Of a stretch of DNA of 64,000 nt, positions 37,187-47,690 are shown one piece after another. The notes beneath the pieces are model-generated. The model had not been told where the DNA came from and made no database searches. It saw only the letters and a program-made list of their open reading frames with translations. Numbering within the stretch: position 1 is the stretch's first letter; each line of letters starts with the position of its first letter. The DNA lies in assembly GCA_015680685.1 (NCBI GenBank), contig MNCI01033682.1:96181-160180 (forward strand), given 5' to 3'. Source of the DNA: Gnetum montanum (Eukaryota > Streptophyta > Gnetopsida > Gnetales > Gnetaceae). The translations under genes and the position numbers were made by a program.

Positions 37187-37540
37187 TGGGAAGCATGGAT
37201 TGGAAGCAGAACTATCTTCACCAAGGATGATGCAGTGATACCACACAATGAGGACTGTTTGTGATCAAAGGATCTCTACTCTCTTTCTCATTCTCTTGCT
37301 GCCAAGAGGTGTTGGATGTCAATATTCTCCAAGGTGTTCACTCCTCTTCTCGTGAACACTCAATGTTGTAAAAATTGTAATTCTGTACACTTGGGCACTT
37401 AGAGTCTATAGGTCTATTTCATCTGAGTTAGTTTGTTATGTCGGTCAATAATCTCATACCTACCCAATATGTTATATTGTAAAGAACTTGTTCCTTCTCT
37501 TCTTCACTCGAGGACGAGTTTTCATTCAGTCGTGGGGGTA

Positions 37541-38373
37541 CGATGAATCACCGTTTGATGTCGAGTGCAACATTGGGTATGCAACGTCAAGGCTTGTTTC
37601 CGACGTCGGGGTATATACCCTGAGTCTATAAATACGACACCTAGGCTCTAGTTTTGGGGTAATTCATTAGTCAGTTTTCAATTTTCAAGCAAGGTAGCAA
37701 AGCTCTTGCTATTTCTTCTTCCTAGAGTTAGAATATTTTCTGAGAACCTGTAGAAGGAGTTTAAAGTGTATACGGTTCTTTGTTCTAGCATTGATGTACC
37801 TAAGTGCAACAATGTGACGGGAATAAAATGAACTCTTTTGACAATCCTTGCAGCACTGAGAATAGCTTAATATTTTCTTTAACACATTTTACTTTCTTGT
37901 TCTTTACTTTAATGCACTTGATTAACTAATTTATTTCTAGCAATTAATGAACACGAGCACAACCACTTCAAGCATTCATATAGTACTTGGTAACCCAGCA
38001 ACGCTTAACATTTGGTAGTTCAGCAGTGCTATATGTATTTAGGATGTGTCCAGGAAAGTGGGGCGATTACTTGTGTTAAGCTAGCTAGGCGATAGACACT
38101 AGTTTTCAATCTACTCTACCCTTATTCTTGTTGTAGGTGATTACATCCATAAAATATAAAAATGATAAAAATTCATATATCTCAATTACACTTAAACCAT
38201 ACCCTTGAGCCTCACAAGTGTTGTTGGGAAGACAACGAACATTCTCAACGCCGTTTTACTTCCTAGAGGAACTAGTGTATGAGATAACTATAGGTCCATG
38301 AAATTCAACCAGAACGCATGTAATGGCTTAGTGATTTGCATGGTTGGGCATAGGGATACCTTGTTGCTCATCA
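37541..38373 (+). repeat. RE1 3' LTR
   Basis: 833 bp, starting CGATGAATCACCG (terminal T changed to C) after GTGGGGGTA and ending CTCATCA. U3 words are CGTCAAGG, CGACGTCGG and ACGTCGGGGTATATACCC. Keeps the 207 bp that the 5' LTR lost. Confidence 0.85.
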
Positions 38374-38580
38374 TAGAGCGTGACCACGACAGAGTGCTAG
38401 CATGCATCATGACATGTGGAGTTCGTAGATAGGAGAATCACATATTTTTGGCTTTTTTCATTCATTTAATGGATAGGGGAATCATGTTTTTTTGCCATTT
38501 TTGAGATTTGATCTAGCTGTGGTGACAAACTTCAGTCCCCTCCCACCCATCATCGTGTTAGATGTGTTGGCCTCTTTGCC
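38374..38580. other. Right flank of RE1, unassigned
   Basis: Continues the sequence left of RE1 (18153-18605). No gene or repeat recognised. Confidence 0.3.
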
Positions 38581-38925
38581 AAAATAAAAGATAAACTACA
38601 TAATACATACATCAAATAAAGACTTGGAGTAGCTTCTATTTCAAACAAGCTACAAGAATAGAGGTTTAGATGGTTTGGACATCTACAAAGAAGATCAGAC
38701 AATCAGCCTATAAATAAAGATTAATACATCACTATTTTAGGAAAGCCACCAAAAGAAATATCAAAGAAGAAATGAAAAAAAAAATGATTGAAGATAATTT
38801 AAAGAAACTACGAATAAATAAAGATATAGCTCTTCATAGAGGCAAATGACAAAAAAGAGCTCATGTAGCCAACCCCATTTTGTTGGGACAAGGCTAGGAT
38901 AATGATGATGATGATAATGATGAAT
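38581..38925 (+). pseudogene. RTE-type LINE, C-terminal end and 3' tail
   Basis: RLGVASISNKLQE and RFRWFGHLQRRSDNQP match the C-terminal RTE consensus (LRWFGHVQRRP). GKPPKE, an H.ANP box and GTTGGGACAAGGCTAGGATAATGATGATG form the usual 3' end, with its trinucleotide tail at about 38900-38925. Same strand as, and complementary in content to, the LINE piece at 12845-14146, which stops just before this part. Confidence 0.8.
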
Positions 38926-38946
38926 GTTGAGTTATAATGTTCTAAG

Positions 38947-39208
38947 TTGACTACATGTCTTTGGGGTAAATATTGTTAAACAAAAATATTTGAGTTACAG
39001 TACCTTCTTAAAACGGATTTGAAGGTATTATGAAAACTTTAGGGTCTGGATTTTTCTATATATGCTAGTAAAACAATTTGACTACATGTCTTTTGAGTAA
39101 ATATTGTTAAACAAAAATAGTTCGAGTGCTAACACCCTCCTAAAATGGATTTGAAGGTATTATGAAAACTATATAAAACCTTGGATTTTTCTACATATGC
39201 TATTTAAA
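38947..39208. repeat. Two-unit tandem duplication, period about 131 bp
   Basis: TTGACTACATGTCTTTNGNGTA starts at 38947 and 39078, and the following 130 bp are closely alike (GTAAATATTGTTAAACAAAA, GGATTTGAAGGTATTATGAA). Non-coding. Confidence 0.8.
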
Positions 39209-40250
39209 CAAACTCGTGTCAACAACAACTGCAGCATGATGCATTTGAAATGTGCAGCGCGTTTTAAGAGTGTAGCACATCTGCAGAGCAGGAGTGCTTG
39301 TCTCTGCCTCTGCACACAAGTAGCCATTGATTGGAGGAAATGCAATGAGAGCAGTTGGCATCATTGGGAAAGAGAATGAGAGCAAGGTCAGGGAACTTAA
39401 GGAAGCCATTGCAATGGATGCTAATCTAGGGCTTGAGCTTTTGCAGTAAAAGCATTGAAGGGCAGAGAGGGTCAACATCACAGGGCAGCTATTCGAGGAG
39501 GAGAAACGCATGTCTGGTGCTACCAGTCTACCCAAGGCTACGGTGTCGTGTCCTCGAATCTGAAGCTTCCAAAGCCATGGCACATGCTAGTAGATGGAAG
39601 CACTGGACCAAGTCCTGATGTCGATCAGCACCCAGCATTGGAAAAATAGACCTGGCATATCCAACGAGGTAATGAGGTTTGGAAGGTACGTCAATGATGC
39701 TCATTTCTACAAGATTGTACTCTGGTAGGCTGGACCAATATGCACTATACTCATGGGATCAGATACGTAAGATGACTTGCACATGGAATCTGAAATTTCG
39801 CATTTTTTCATTCTCTCCTCACTTATGGGTGTTTGAATGTCTATCCCCTCATGATCTAGGAGTTTTGCTCCAAGATATTGATTTTTTCCAAGTTCCAGTT
39901 TGGACCTTCCATCCATGGAGGCCTGGTCGTAGTAAATGGACAAAAGCTGATTTTTCTGATTATGCTTGCTGCCAGATCTTCCTGCATGTAATGGATTTGG
40001 ATCTTTGAAAACTGCCTCTGCTCCGATGAGTTTTAGAATCATTGGGATTTGTGATTTTCATACAATGTAAAGGCTTTGAGTGTAAGCATTGGAAAATCTG
40101 CAGGTATACAACAAAATTTGATTCAGCCTTAATTTCCTTTTGGTGATTGGAAGCCCGACAGATGTAGATTATTAATGAGACTTTGCTTTTCAGTAAAAAG
40201 AGCTGGAAACCCAAAGAGAAATCTCAAGAAGTCTTACTTGAGACCATAGT
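39209..40250. other. Unassigned, less AT-rich segment with gene-like pieces
   Basis: Contains no transposon hallmark. Plus-strand pieces such as MRAVGIIGKENESKVRELKE (39335-39394) and a frame at 39679-40005 look protein-like but do not join. A minus-strand frame of 127 codons spans 39583-39200. I recognise none of them. Candidate for exon remnants of a host gene. Confidence 0.3.
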
Positions 40251-40254
40251 TACC

Positions 40255-40417
40255 GGAAACGCAAAACGGTGCAATGTGACGGCAACGGCAACGCAACGGA
40301 AACGGCAAACAATCAGGTTGCGGAAAAAGAAACGAGCTAACTTTAGCAATTTTTATATTTTAATAAAATTATGTGTATATTTCTTTAGTAACTTTAGCAA
40401 TTTTTATATTTTAATAA
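40255..40417. repeat. ACGGCA-like short repeats and a 52 bp direct repeat at the gap edge
   Basis: ACGGMA-type words recur at 40255-40316. AACTTTAGCAATTTTTATAT occurs twice (about 40341 and 40391), the second copy running into the Ns. A tandem array here probably caused the assembly gap. Confidence 0.6.
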
Positions 40418-41144
40418 NNNNNNNNNNNNNNNNNNNNNNNNNNNNNNNNNNNNNNNNNNNNNNNNNNNNNNNNNNNNNNNNNNNNNNNNNNNNNNNNNNN
40501 NNNNNNNNNNNNNNNNNNNNNNNNNNNNNNNNNNNNNNNNNNNNNNNNNNNNNNNNNNNNNNNNNNNNNNNNNNNNNNNNNNNNNNNNNNNNNNNNNNNN
40601 NNNNNNNNNNNNNNNNNNNNNNNNNNNNNNNNNNNNNNNNNNNNNNNNNNNNNNNNNNNNNNNNNNNNNNNNNNNNNNNNNNNNNNNNNNNNNNNNNNNN
40701 NNNNNNNNNNNNNNNNNNNNNNNNNNNNNNNNNNNNNNNNNNNNNNNNNNNNNNNNNNNNNNNNNNNNNNNNNNNNNNNNNNNNNNNNNNNNNNNNNNNN
40801 NNNNNNNNNNNNNNNNNNNNNNNNNNNNNNNNNNNNNNNNNNNNNNNNNNNNNNNNNNNNNNNNNNNNNNNNNNNNNNNNNNNNNNNNNNNNNNNNNNNN
40901 NNNNNNNNNNNNNNNNNNNNNNNNNNNNNNNNNNNNNNNNNNNNNNNNNNNNNNNNNNNNNNNNNNNNNNNNNNNNNNNNNNNNNNNNNNNNNNNNNNNN
41001 NNNNNNNNNNNNNNNNNNNNNNNNNNNNNNNNNNNNNNNNNNNNNNNNNNNNNNNNNNNNNNNNNNNNNNNNNNNNNNNNNNNNNNNNNNNNNNNNNNNN
41101 NNNNNNNNNNNNNNNNNNNNNNNNNNNNNNNNNNNNNNNNNNNN
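40418..41144. other. Assembly gap (727 N)
   Basis: Unresolved bases. Long frames drawn across it on both strands are artefacts. Further single or double Ns lie at 41354, 41401 and 41533-41534, so the region right of the gap is also poorly resolved. Confidence 0.99.
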
Positions 41145-41484
41145 AAACCTATAATACAGAAAAGAATTAAATTCAAAACTTAATAAGATAATTCTGCTAA
41201 AAAATCTTTGTTACATAATTGATATTCTAATTTTTCTGCATGCTCTTCTTGCTCTTCAAACAACAAATCTTCTTCAGATGACATTGATCCTATATGCTTG
41301 TTATAAAAATTCAAAATATTATTTACAAAGAAGATTAAAACAAATCATAAAACNAAAGTGCCTCAGTACGACCACTTCGAGCACTTGTGTTACGTGTGGT
41401 NCCACTGCAATCATGTTCTTTGATAGACAATGTATAACAGAATTCTATCAAAAAATAATAATAATAATAATCAAAGAACATTGT
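41145..41484. other. AT-rich segment after the gap, with an LTR scrap
   Basis: Mostly unassigned. CAGTACGACCACTTCGAGCA at about 41367 matches the R/U5 part of the Gypsy LTRs. An ATGTTCTTTGAT word (about 41413) has its inverted copy at about 41469-41482. (AAT)n at 41453-41470. Confidence 0.45.
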
Positions 41485-41532
41485 TGATGAGTGGCGAGGT
41501 ACCCCTACACTCCACCATACGAATACGAGCGT
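41485..41532 (-). repeat. Terminal piece of a Gypsy LTR, minus strand
   Basis: TGATGAGTGGCGAGGTACCC... is the reverse complement of the 3' end of the family LTRs and stops at NN (41533-41534). Head to head with the next feature. Confidence 0.75.
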
Positions 41533-41535
41533 NNC

Positions 41536-41759
41536 TCATAGATTAGGAGATAAACCGAAAAATACCAAAAAAAATCATATACCTTAGACTTGCTTAACCA
41601 TACACCGTGACACATACAAGCAAGCCTGGGAAGACAACGAATGATTAACCCCAAGTGTTTCTTGTGGCGTTAAGGCATTTAGTCTACGCAGTTCAACCGG
41701 ATCGCACGTACACGCTCGTATTCGTATGGTTGAGTGTAGGGGTACCTCACCACTCATCA
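41536..41759 (+). repeat. 3' part of a Gypsy LTR, plus strand
   Basis: Matches U5 of RE2 (CTTAACCATAC..., GGGAAGACAACGAATGATTAAC, ...GTACCTCACCACTCATCA) and ends CTCATCA at 41759, directly against L1 sequence. The rest of this LTR and its element would have to lie to the left, in or beyond the gap, or be deleted. Confidence 0.8.
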
Positions 41760-43510
41760 GGAAGCTTGACAATTGTTACAAGGGATCTCATTTTTCTTTA
41801 CTAATCAATGGGGCTAGAGAAGGAGACATATATGCTAAAAATGACTTGTGGTAGGGGGATCCAGTTTCACCAAATCTCTTTTTGTTAGCAATGGAAGGGA
41901 TCTCATTTTTCTTTACTAATCAATGGTGCTAGAGAAGGAGACATATGCTAAAAATGACTTGTGGTAGGGGGATCCAGTTTCACCAAATCTCTTTTTGTTA
42001 GCAATGGAAGGATTTGAAGCTTTATTGTGAAGTGAACAGTCACTGGGGCTGATCAAAGGTATTACTTCTGCTTCAGGTTGTCAAAATTACATTCATTTAC
42101 AGTTTGTTGATGATACATTTTTAATACATTTTTATTTTTAAGAGGGTCAAAGCAAAATTTAGAAAATATGGTTCAATGTCTTCAGGAATTTTCTGCTGCT
42201 TCAAGCTTACAAATTAATTTTACTAAAAGTAGTGTGTTCAACTTTGGTACTACTTTAAATATTTTTTGCCCATTCTGTGATCAGATGAAGTGTATGGAAG
42301 ATTCTCTTTCCATCAAATGTCATTCCTATTTTTTGGGCAAAATGAAAGTTTTAGTTTGGATGAGCTAATTGATAAATTCTCCAAACAACTTGCTAGCTAG
42401 AAAAAAAAGTTGCTCTCCTAGGCAGGTAGGCTTCAATTGATCAAATCGGTACTTTCTTCATTACCTTTGTACTTGCTTTCAATTTATAAAGTACTCGTGG
42501 GTATTCTTGATAAGCTTGAGCGTATTGAAAGAATGATCTTATGGTCCAACAATTCTCGTTCATTCCATTATCTCCATTGGGAGATTGTGTGTACATCTAT
42601 GAAGGTAGGGGGTTGGGGCATCCATTGTCTCAAATGTTAATTATCTACTGTTAGAAAAATTAATTTGGCAATTATATGCTTCAGATATAAACTGTGAGCT
42701 ATAGTTATGCGAGCCAAGCATCTTTATGGAGGTTTTCTATTTCATAATGCTCCCTCCATCATTTGGGGAAGCCCTATCCAGCGAAGTTTTGAGAGCTTAA
42801 ACGACTCGTTTGGATCACATATTCAAGTTAATGGGAATATAATTCAATGGAATAATTCTTCCTTCTACTATTTACATGATGCATATCAAACACTTACAAC
42901 TATTAACTTGGATCTAGTTAAGGGCCTTTGATGGCATAAGTTCTTCATGCCACACCATAAGGTATTATTTTCTAAGCTTTTCCATGGGCATTTGCTAGTC
43001 AAAGAGCTGCCAAAATGTAGTGGTATAATAGCTAATGATAGGTGTTTACAATGTGGTAATTATGTAGAGACACAAGACCATTTTTTTTCTAATGCCTAAA
43101 AGCCCAACATTTTGGAAAGAAATAGACACTTTGTGGTATTTTTGTGAGGCTAGACTCAAATATGGAGGATGTTCTCAAATTTTGGCCATCAGCAAAGGAA
43201 AAATGGAAGAATAGATACATAAGAGGCTTGCTCCCATGTTTGCTTTATTAATGGTGGATGGCTAGAAATGCTTCTCTCTTTTGGAATGTTCACATCCAAC
43301 CAAGATGGATTGCTATTCAAGCTTTACATATTTGGTTAATATCTACTAATAAAAATGACTTTGCTAAGTTTTGGTGACTCTAGAGATATTTATAATATGC
43401 TTAGAATATCATTTATATGTACTTGCAACTCTTTTTGTGCCCTAGTCATCATAGAACTAGGTTTTCCTTTTCCTTAAACAAATAAAAATAAAAATAAAAA
43501 AGTAAAACAA
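41760..43510 (+). pseudogene. L1-type LINE, 3' half (broken RT and C-terminal zinc domain)
   Basis: SHFSLLINGA.EGD and GDPVSPNLFLLAMEGFEALL (about 41900-42030) match the L1 RT motif RQGDPLSP.LF. FVDDTFLI (about 42104-42127) stands for FADD. LQINFTKSSVFNFG, YFLG, LPLYLLSIYKV and HYLHWEIVCTSMKVGGWGI follow. The zf-RVT region reads FSKLFHGHLLVKELPKC and RCLQCGN.ETQDHFF (about 42970-43090). Ends in an A-rich tail at about 43478-43510. Stops and frameshifts throughout. The 5' half is absent. Confidence 0.85.
41781..42009 (+). repeat. Tandem duplication of about 115 bp inside the L1 remnant
   Basis: AGGGATCTCATTTTTCTTTA starts at 41781 and 41896. The two units differ only by a G/T and a 2 bp AT difference, so the duplication is much younger than the LINE, or is an assembly echo. 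Confidence 0.85.
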
Positions 43511-43529
43511 TGAGATGTCGTACTAGCCT

Positions 43530-44035
43530 TTATGTCCATTGCTTATGTTAATCTAATGGTAAGACTCTTGATTTGAAAACTCCAAGTTATGGATTCAAAC
43601 TCATAACTTGGAGATTAAAAACCATTTAAACTTTTTAAAAAATATAACACCATTAGATTTTGCTTATGTCACAAAGAGGAGGGGGAGGATGGGGAGGGTG
43701 TTGGAACCTAAAATAAGTGAAACATAGATATACCTTAAGATATATAGTCTAATTAGAACTTTATATAAGTCAATATTACCCACTAGAATCAAACGCATAA
43801 TTTGACATTTCCAAATCAAGTATTTTACCATTAGGCTAATACATCATTGCCTATGTTATGTGAAAGTATGATAATGACTATATGTATCATGGTAAGACTA
43901 TTAATTTGGAATTTCTAAGTTATGGGTTCAATTAAAGTGGAAATTGCTAAGCTACAAGTTCTAATATGATTATATGTCTTGAGGTGTATCTATATTTTAG
44001 TTATTTCTAATTCTAACATCCTTCTCCCCTGTCAC
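43530..44035. repeat. Three tRNA-like SINE candidates
   Basis: Plus copy at about 43530-43620, minus copy at about 43690-43850, plus copy at about 43860-44035. Each has an A-box-like TAATGGTAAGA or CATGGTAAGA, then TTGATTTGGAA-type sequence, then TTATGGGTTCAATT (B-box-like GGTTCAANT). The last two share a tail running to TATATGTCTTGAGGTRTATC and TTTCTAATTCTAACA or related words. Copies also occur at 12520-12660 and 12780-12830. The layout fits a tRNA-derived SINE; a MITE cannot be excluded. Confidence 0.5.
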
Positions 44036-44274
44036 TATATGCACCTCTTATACAACAATAAGAGATAACTATGATCTCTCGTCAAGAATTAAATATCAAG
44101 TTTTCAAATATGTGGCTTTTGAGTTATAACTTCAAGAAGGAAAGCTTCTAATGAAAGCTAAAAAATTAATTTTTTTCATATTAGTTTCTTTTTACTTTGG
44201 AGGCTCAAGTTAGAAAGCTATCAAATTATGTTGATATTTGTTTATTATTTCTAATTAATGCTTTTTGTTATATT
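44036..44274. other. Left flank of RE4, no gene seen
   Basis: AT-rich DNA between the SINE-like copies and RE4. Nothing recognised. Confidence 0.4.
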
Positions 44275-44986
44275 TGATGAAGTCATAGTTGGTCTGTGTC
44301 AACACATGCTTGTTAATGTAGTCTCGTTGATGCATCCTTTGATGCATTGGTGCATATGCATCAATGTTGATTCACTCAAAGCCTATATAAATGCATACAA
44401 CATCCACATTTATGGCACTTTTGGTCATTTGTATAGCAAAGCTTTTGTGGTTTACTTTTATAGGACTTAGCCAAAATTCTCTCCGAGCACTTTTACTTTA
44501 AATGCATTTTACATTTCTACACTTAGGAAATTAATACTCTATTTCATAACAGTGAGAGTGTGGCCACTCAAGGTATGTTATATTAATGCTTGACAATCCT
44601 AGTAGTGGATAATTGGTATGTCTAGTAGTAGACATTTGGTAATCTAGCTTAGGATGGGTACAAAAAGTGAGAATAGATGCTCTACGCTTAGGATAGTTTA
44701 GATTACTCTTAATGTTATTATTAGTTAGAAATAAAATTTTTAATTACTTTATTGTTCTAATATTTTAAGAATAAAAAAAATAAAAATATAAACACCTTAT
44801 GCCTCAATCATACTTAACCATACCAATTAAGCCAACACAAGTGATGATTAGGAAGATAATGACTAGCCATATCATGCTTAATTATCTAGGGTATTAGCCA
44901 CACAAGGTTCTATGAAATTGAATCGAATTGTGTGTACACACTTGTGATTCATATGATTGGGTGTAGAGAATACTTGCCACTCATTA
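44275..44986 (+). repeat. RE4 5' LTR
   Basis: Starts TGATGAAGTCATAG, ends CTCATTA. U3 words are GTTGATGCATCC, TTTGATGCATTGG and GCATATGCATCAA, then CCTATATAAATG as TATA box (about 44381). The R/U5 layout follows RE1 and RE2 (TTGGTAATC, GGAAGATAATGACTA). It is more diverged than the other LTRs. Confidence 0.75.
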
Positions 44987-44987
44987 T

Positions 44988-45007
44988 TGGTCCCATTATT
45001 GGGGAAT
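44988..45007 (+). other. Primer binding site, RE4
   Basis: TGGTCCCATTATTGGGGAAT is a decayed tRNA-Asp-type site one base after the LTR. Confidence 0.6.
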
Positions 45008-45138
45008 CCTTTCTCTATATTGTGCACTAAGTTTTCTAGATAATTAAAGCATACAAGATCATTGTAGAAGCATAATAAATCATGATTAGAAATATAATAA
45101 TGTTTTATTCAAGGCACACTACAAGAACAAACTAAAAG

Positions 45139-47690
45139 ATATCTTCTTCTTGCATGATAAACTTCCCATCTATTAATGATTCTACAAAGAAACATGACAG
45201 AACAAGGAAAAACATAGATGAAGTACCCCATAACTTAAGATTGTCTACATCCATCTAGGTCCTTAATATTTGGACTTTACCTTCATTCTCCATCAGGATG
45301 AGCAAATGCAATCAAGAGACATGGAGGACAACATTGTATTACCAAATGATTGTGCCATTCCATTAATGTTCATGGCAACACTAACAAAGTTGGGGCTTGA
45401 AGTAGTAGCCCTAGAGTACCAAGTGACAGATCACATCACTAGAGATTATCAACCTATAGAGGTCCAACTCAAAAAGATAAACTCATGGAGTCCTAACATG
45501 AAGCCTCCAAGAGCAAAAGGGTTCCAATCACATTAACATCATAGTTAGAAGAAGAGAACACTAAATATCTATTAGGGTGATCTTAATGTTAAGGTCCTTC
45601 TCCCTTTGATGAAGATAATAGGACTAGCCAGTGGCTATGTTCAACCTTGGCAAGCAACTAAGACAAGCAAAGAGCTAGACCTAGAACAAAGGGGACCTCA
45701 AGGCTAAGGTCTCCCAGTCATTAAGCAAGAGAATAACTAAGGGACTAGATAAAGAGGGCAAGCTTGCATGACTCTCCTAGTTTTCCATCTTCATCATCCT
45801 CTTCATTGTCTAGCTTTGATGAGGGAAACATGATCAAAATTGAAGGCGAAATGATCAAAGGCAAGGTGGAAATAATAGAAGACCCCATTGTAGAGATGGA
45901 AGAAGGAAACATAGACGACGACAACAAGAAGAGGCACTTCACCAAGAAAGAAGACATAGTAGACCACATCATAGGAGACATGGCCATGAGAGTGGCCATA
46001 ATTAATGAACAAGATGAATATGCTGAACCACTGCTTGCTACAAGTAGCATGATCAACATCCATAAGGTAGTTTACATCTCCACCAAGCATCAAAGGGATA
46101 GCTAGATCAAATGGCTTTATATGAACAATATTCCTAAATTTGAGGGAGGTTACAATGCTAATTTGTAGCACTATTTGCAAGCCTTCCATGATGCTTGTGC
46201 CTTGAAAAACATATATAATGACTAGAAGAAGCTTAAGTTGTTCCACATGACACTCATAAAGAAAGCTAAAAGTTGATATTGGTCCTTAGAACTAGAATTT
46301 ATTTGTAGATTGAGTACATTGCTAGAGCTATTTAATGAAAAGTATTAGATATACTCTAGGATGTCTAATTTAAGGAAGTAGATTTAAAGGTAGAAACAAG
46401 GTAACCACGAATCCTTTGATGCAACCTTGGGTGGGTACTATTTGTTACTACATTGGTTCTTAGGCCATGGTTTCTCTTAGAGGGAGCAGCTTCACTATAT
46501 CATAGATGGACTAAAAAATAAAACTAGAGATACTCTTGTGATCTACGTCCAAGGAAGACTATCAGAAATGAGGGTTCATTAGATCTAAAGGCTCATTGAC
46601 CAAGGAGCAAAGAAAGAAGGAGACTTAAAGAAAAGAGAAAGTGCAAAGAAGTACAATAGAGATCCTTCCATTTGCAAAAAGAAGATACATCTTTGTAACC
46701 TAGAGGAGGAAGCCTCATTTAAGGAGATCATGCAAAGAAAGACCTTGCCAATCCAAAAATTTGTTACTGAATATTAGCTAAGGTGAACAAGATGTGAGAC
46801 TCTTTGGATGAGAAGTTCCAAATGCCATTTAAAATCATGAAGGAGAAAACAGAGTAGGAGAGCAAGGACAAAGAAAAAAGAAGGAAGAAGGGCATAGTGA
46901 ATGATTATCATCATAAAAAAGATAAGGCTACAATAGTAGAAGAGGTTACATATTTAGACATAGATAATGAACGATGTGACATTTTCTAATATGACCATCC
47001 TAAGGGATGTTATCCAATTTTGTCACAGTTACAAGAATCTCGAGTCTATTCCTTAAATCCAAAGCTTGTTAAGAGACAACCACCTAGGAAGTTTCCTTGT
47101 CCTCAAGGTAACTATTAGCAGTTGTTCAACCAACAACAACAACACTATCCAAGTGGAATGTTGTCTCAACCTCAGGATTACTATCATTAGTGGCAAAACC
47201 CACAATCATGGGAGAGCCACCACTAAACCAACAATACCATCATCATTAGCCATATTCATATAGCTATTATGTCCAACAACATGTTTTACGAAGTGGCTCC
47301 ATGACCCACACTTCTTCCCATCATTACTATCCTCTTGAATATCATCAACCCACCACTCCACATGTTAAATCTCCTTTCACGTACACTTCACATTACTCGT
47401 AGTAGCACCATTTATCTCATACCTCCACTCCCTTGCGACTTGCACCATCTATGCAAGGAAAAATACCTCTGCAAGCCTAGCAACACAATGCCACAAGAGT
47501 AGTAAACTTACAAGTGGATGACCACTCAAGTGACTCTGAGTGTAAACTTCAGAAAAGGCATATTTTTAGGCCCAATAGTTCACCCAAACCATCATAGGCA
47601 TTTATGGCCATGAAATCCTCTCAAACTATCTAAGGGATATCTATTGAGCCACCTTGAAACCAAAGACCCCAAAATGTTCAAACTGTCATG
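45139..47690 (+). pseudogene. gag: RE4 gag
   Basis: By position the start codon is ATA (45139-45141), in a context matching ATGTCTTCTTCT of the relatives, so the ATG seems lost by G>A. Recognisable parts: LDFTFILHQDEQ (45271-45306), an acidic and Lys-rich linker with an open frame at 45764-46102, then a capsid-like core at 46120-46620 with many TAG and TGA stops. The knuckle CDIF.YDHPKGC (about 46977-47010) has its second Cys replaced. A Pro/Gln/Tyr-rich tail ends near 47690. Confidence 0.7.

Larger units (their letters stand above)
18606..38373 (+). mobile_element. RE1: Ty3/Gypsy element, host of nested RE2
   Basis: 5' LTR 18606-19231, PBS 19233, gag start 19392, interrupted by RE2 at 19686-29584, then gag, protease, RT, RNase H, integrase, spacer and 3' LTR 37541-38373. 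Flanking 5 bp words AAGAG (18601-18605) and TAGAG (38374-38378) match at four of five bases, consistent with an aged target duplication. Without RE2 and one duplicate it is about 9.86 kb. Its U3 motifs differ from those of the sister elements (AACGTT, GACGTC and GATGTC words instead of GATATC). No long 3' ORF. Confidence 0.85.

Noticed and set aside
18606-38373. Endogenous pararetrovirus or true retrovirus
   Set aside because: LTRs with TG..CA ends, 5 bp target duplications, integrase after RNase H and a tRNA-Asp primer site fit Ty3/Gypsy. No movement protein, coat protein or env with membrane segments is seen.
40183-41176. Long reading frames on both strands made mostly of X
   Set aside because: They run through the 727 N assembly gap and are artefacts.
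45745-46246. Minus-strand frames of 104 and 147 codons opposite RE4 gag
   Set aside because: They are shadows of the acidic/Lys-rich gag linker on the plus strand. No independent motif or start context.
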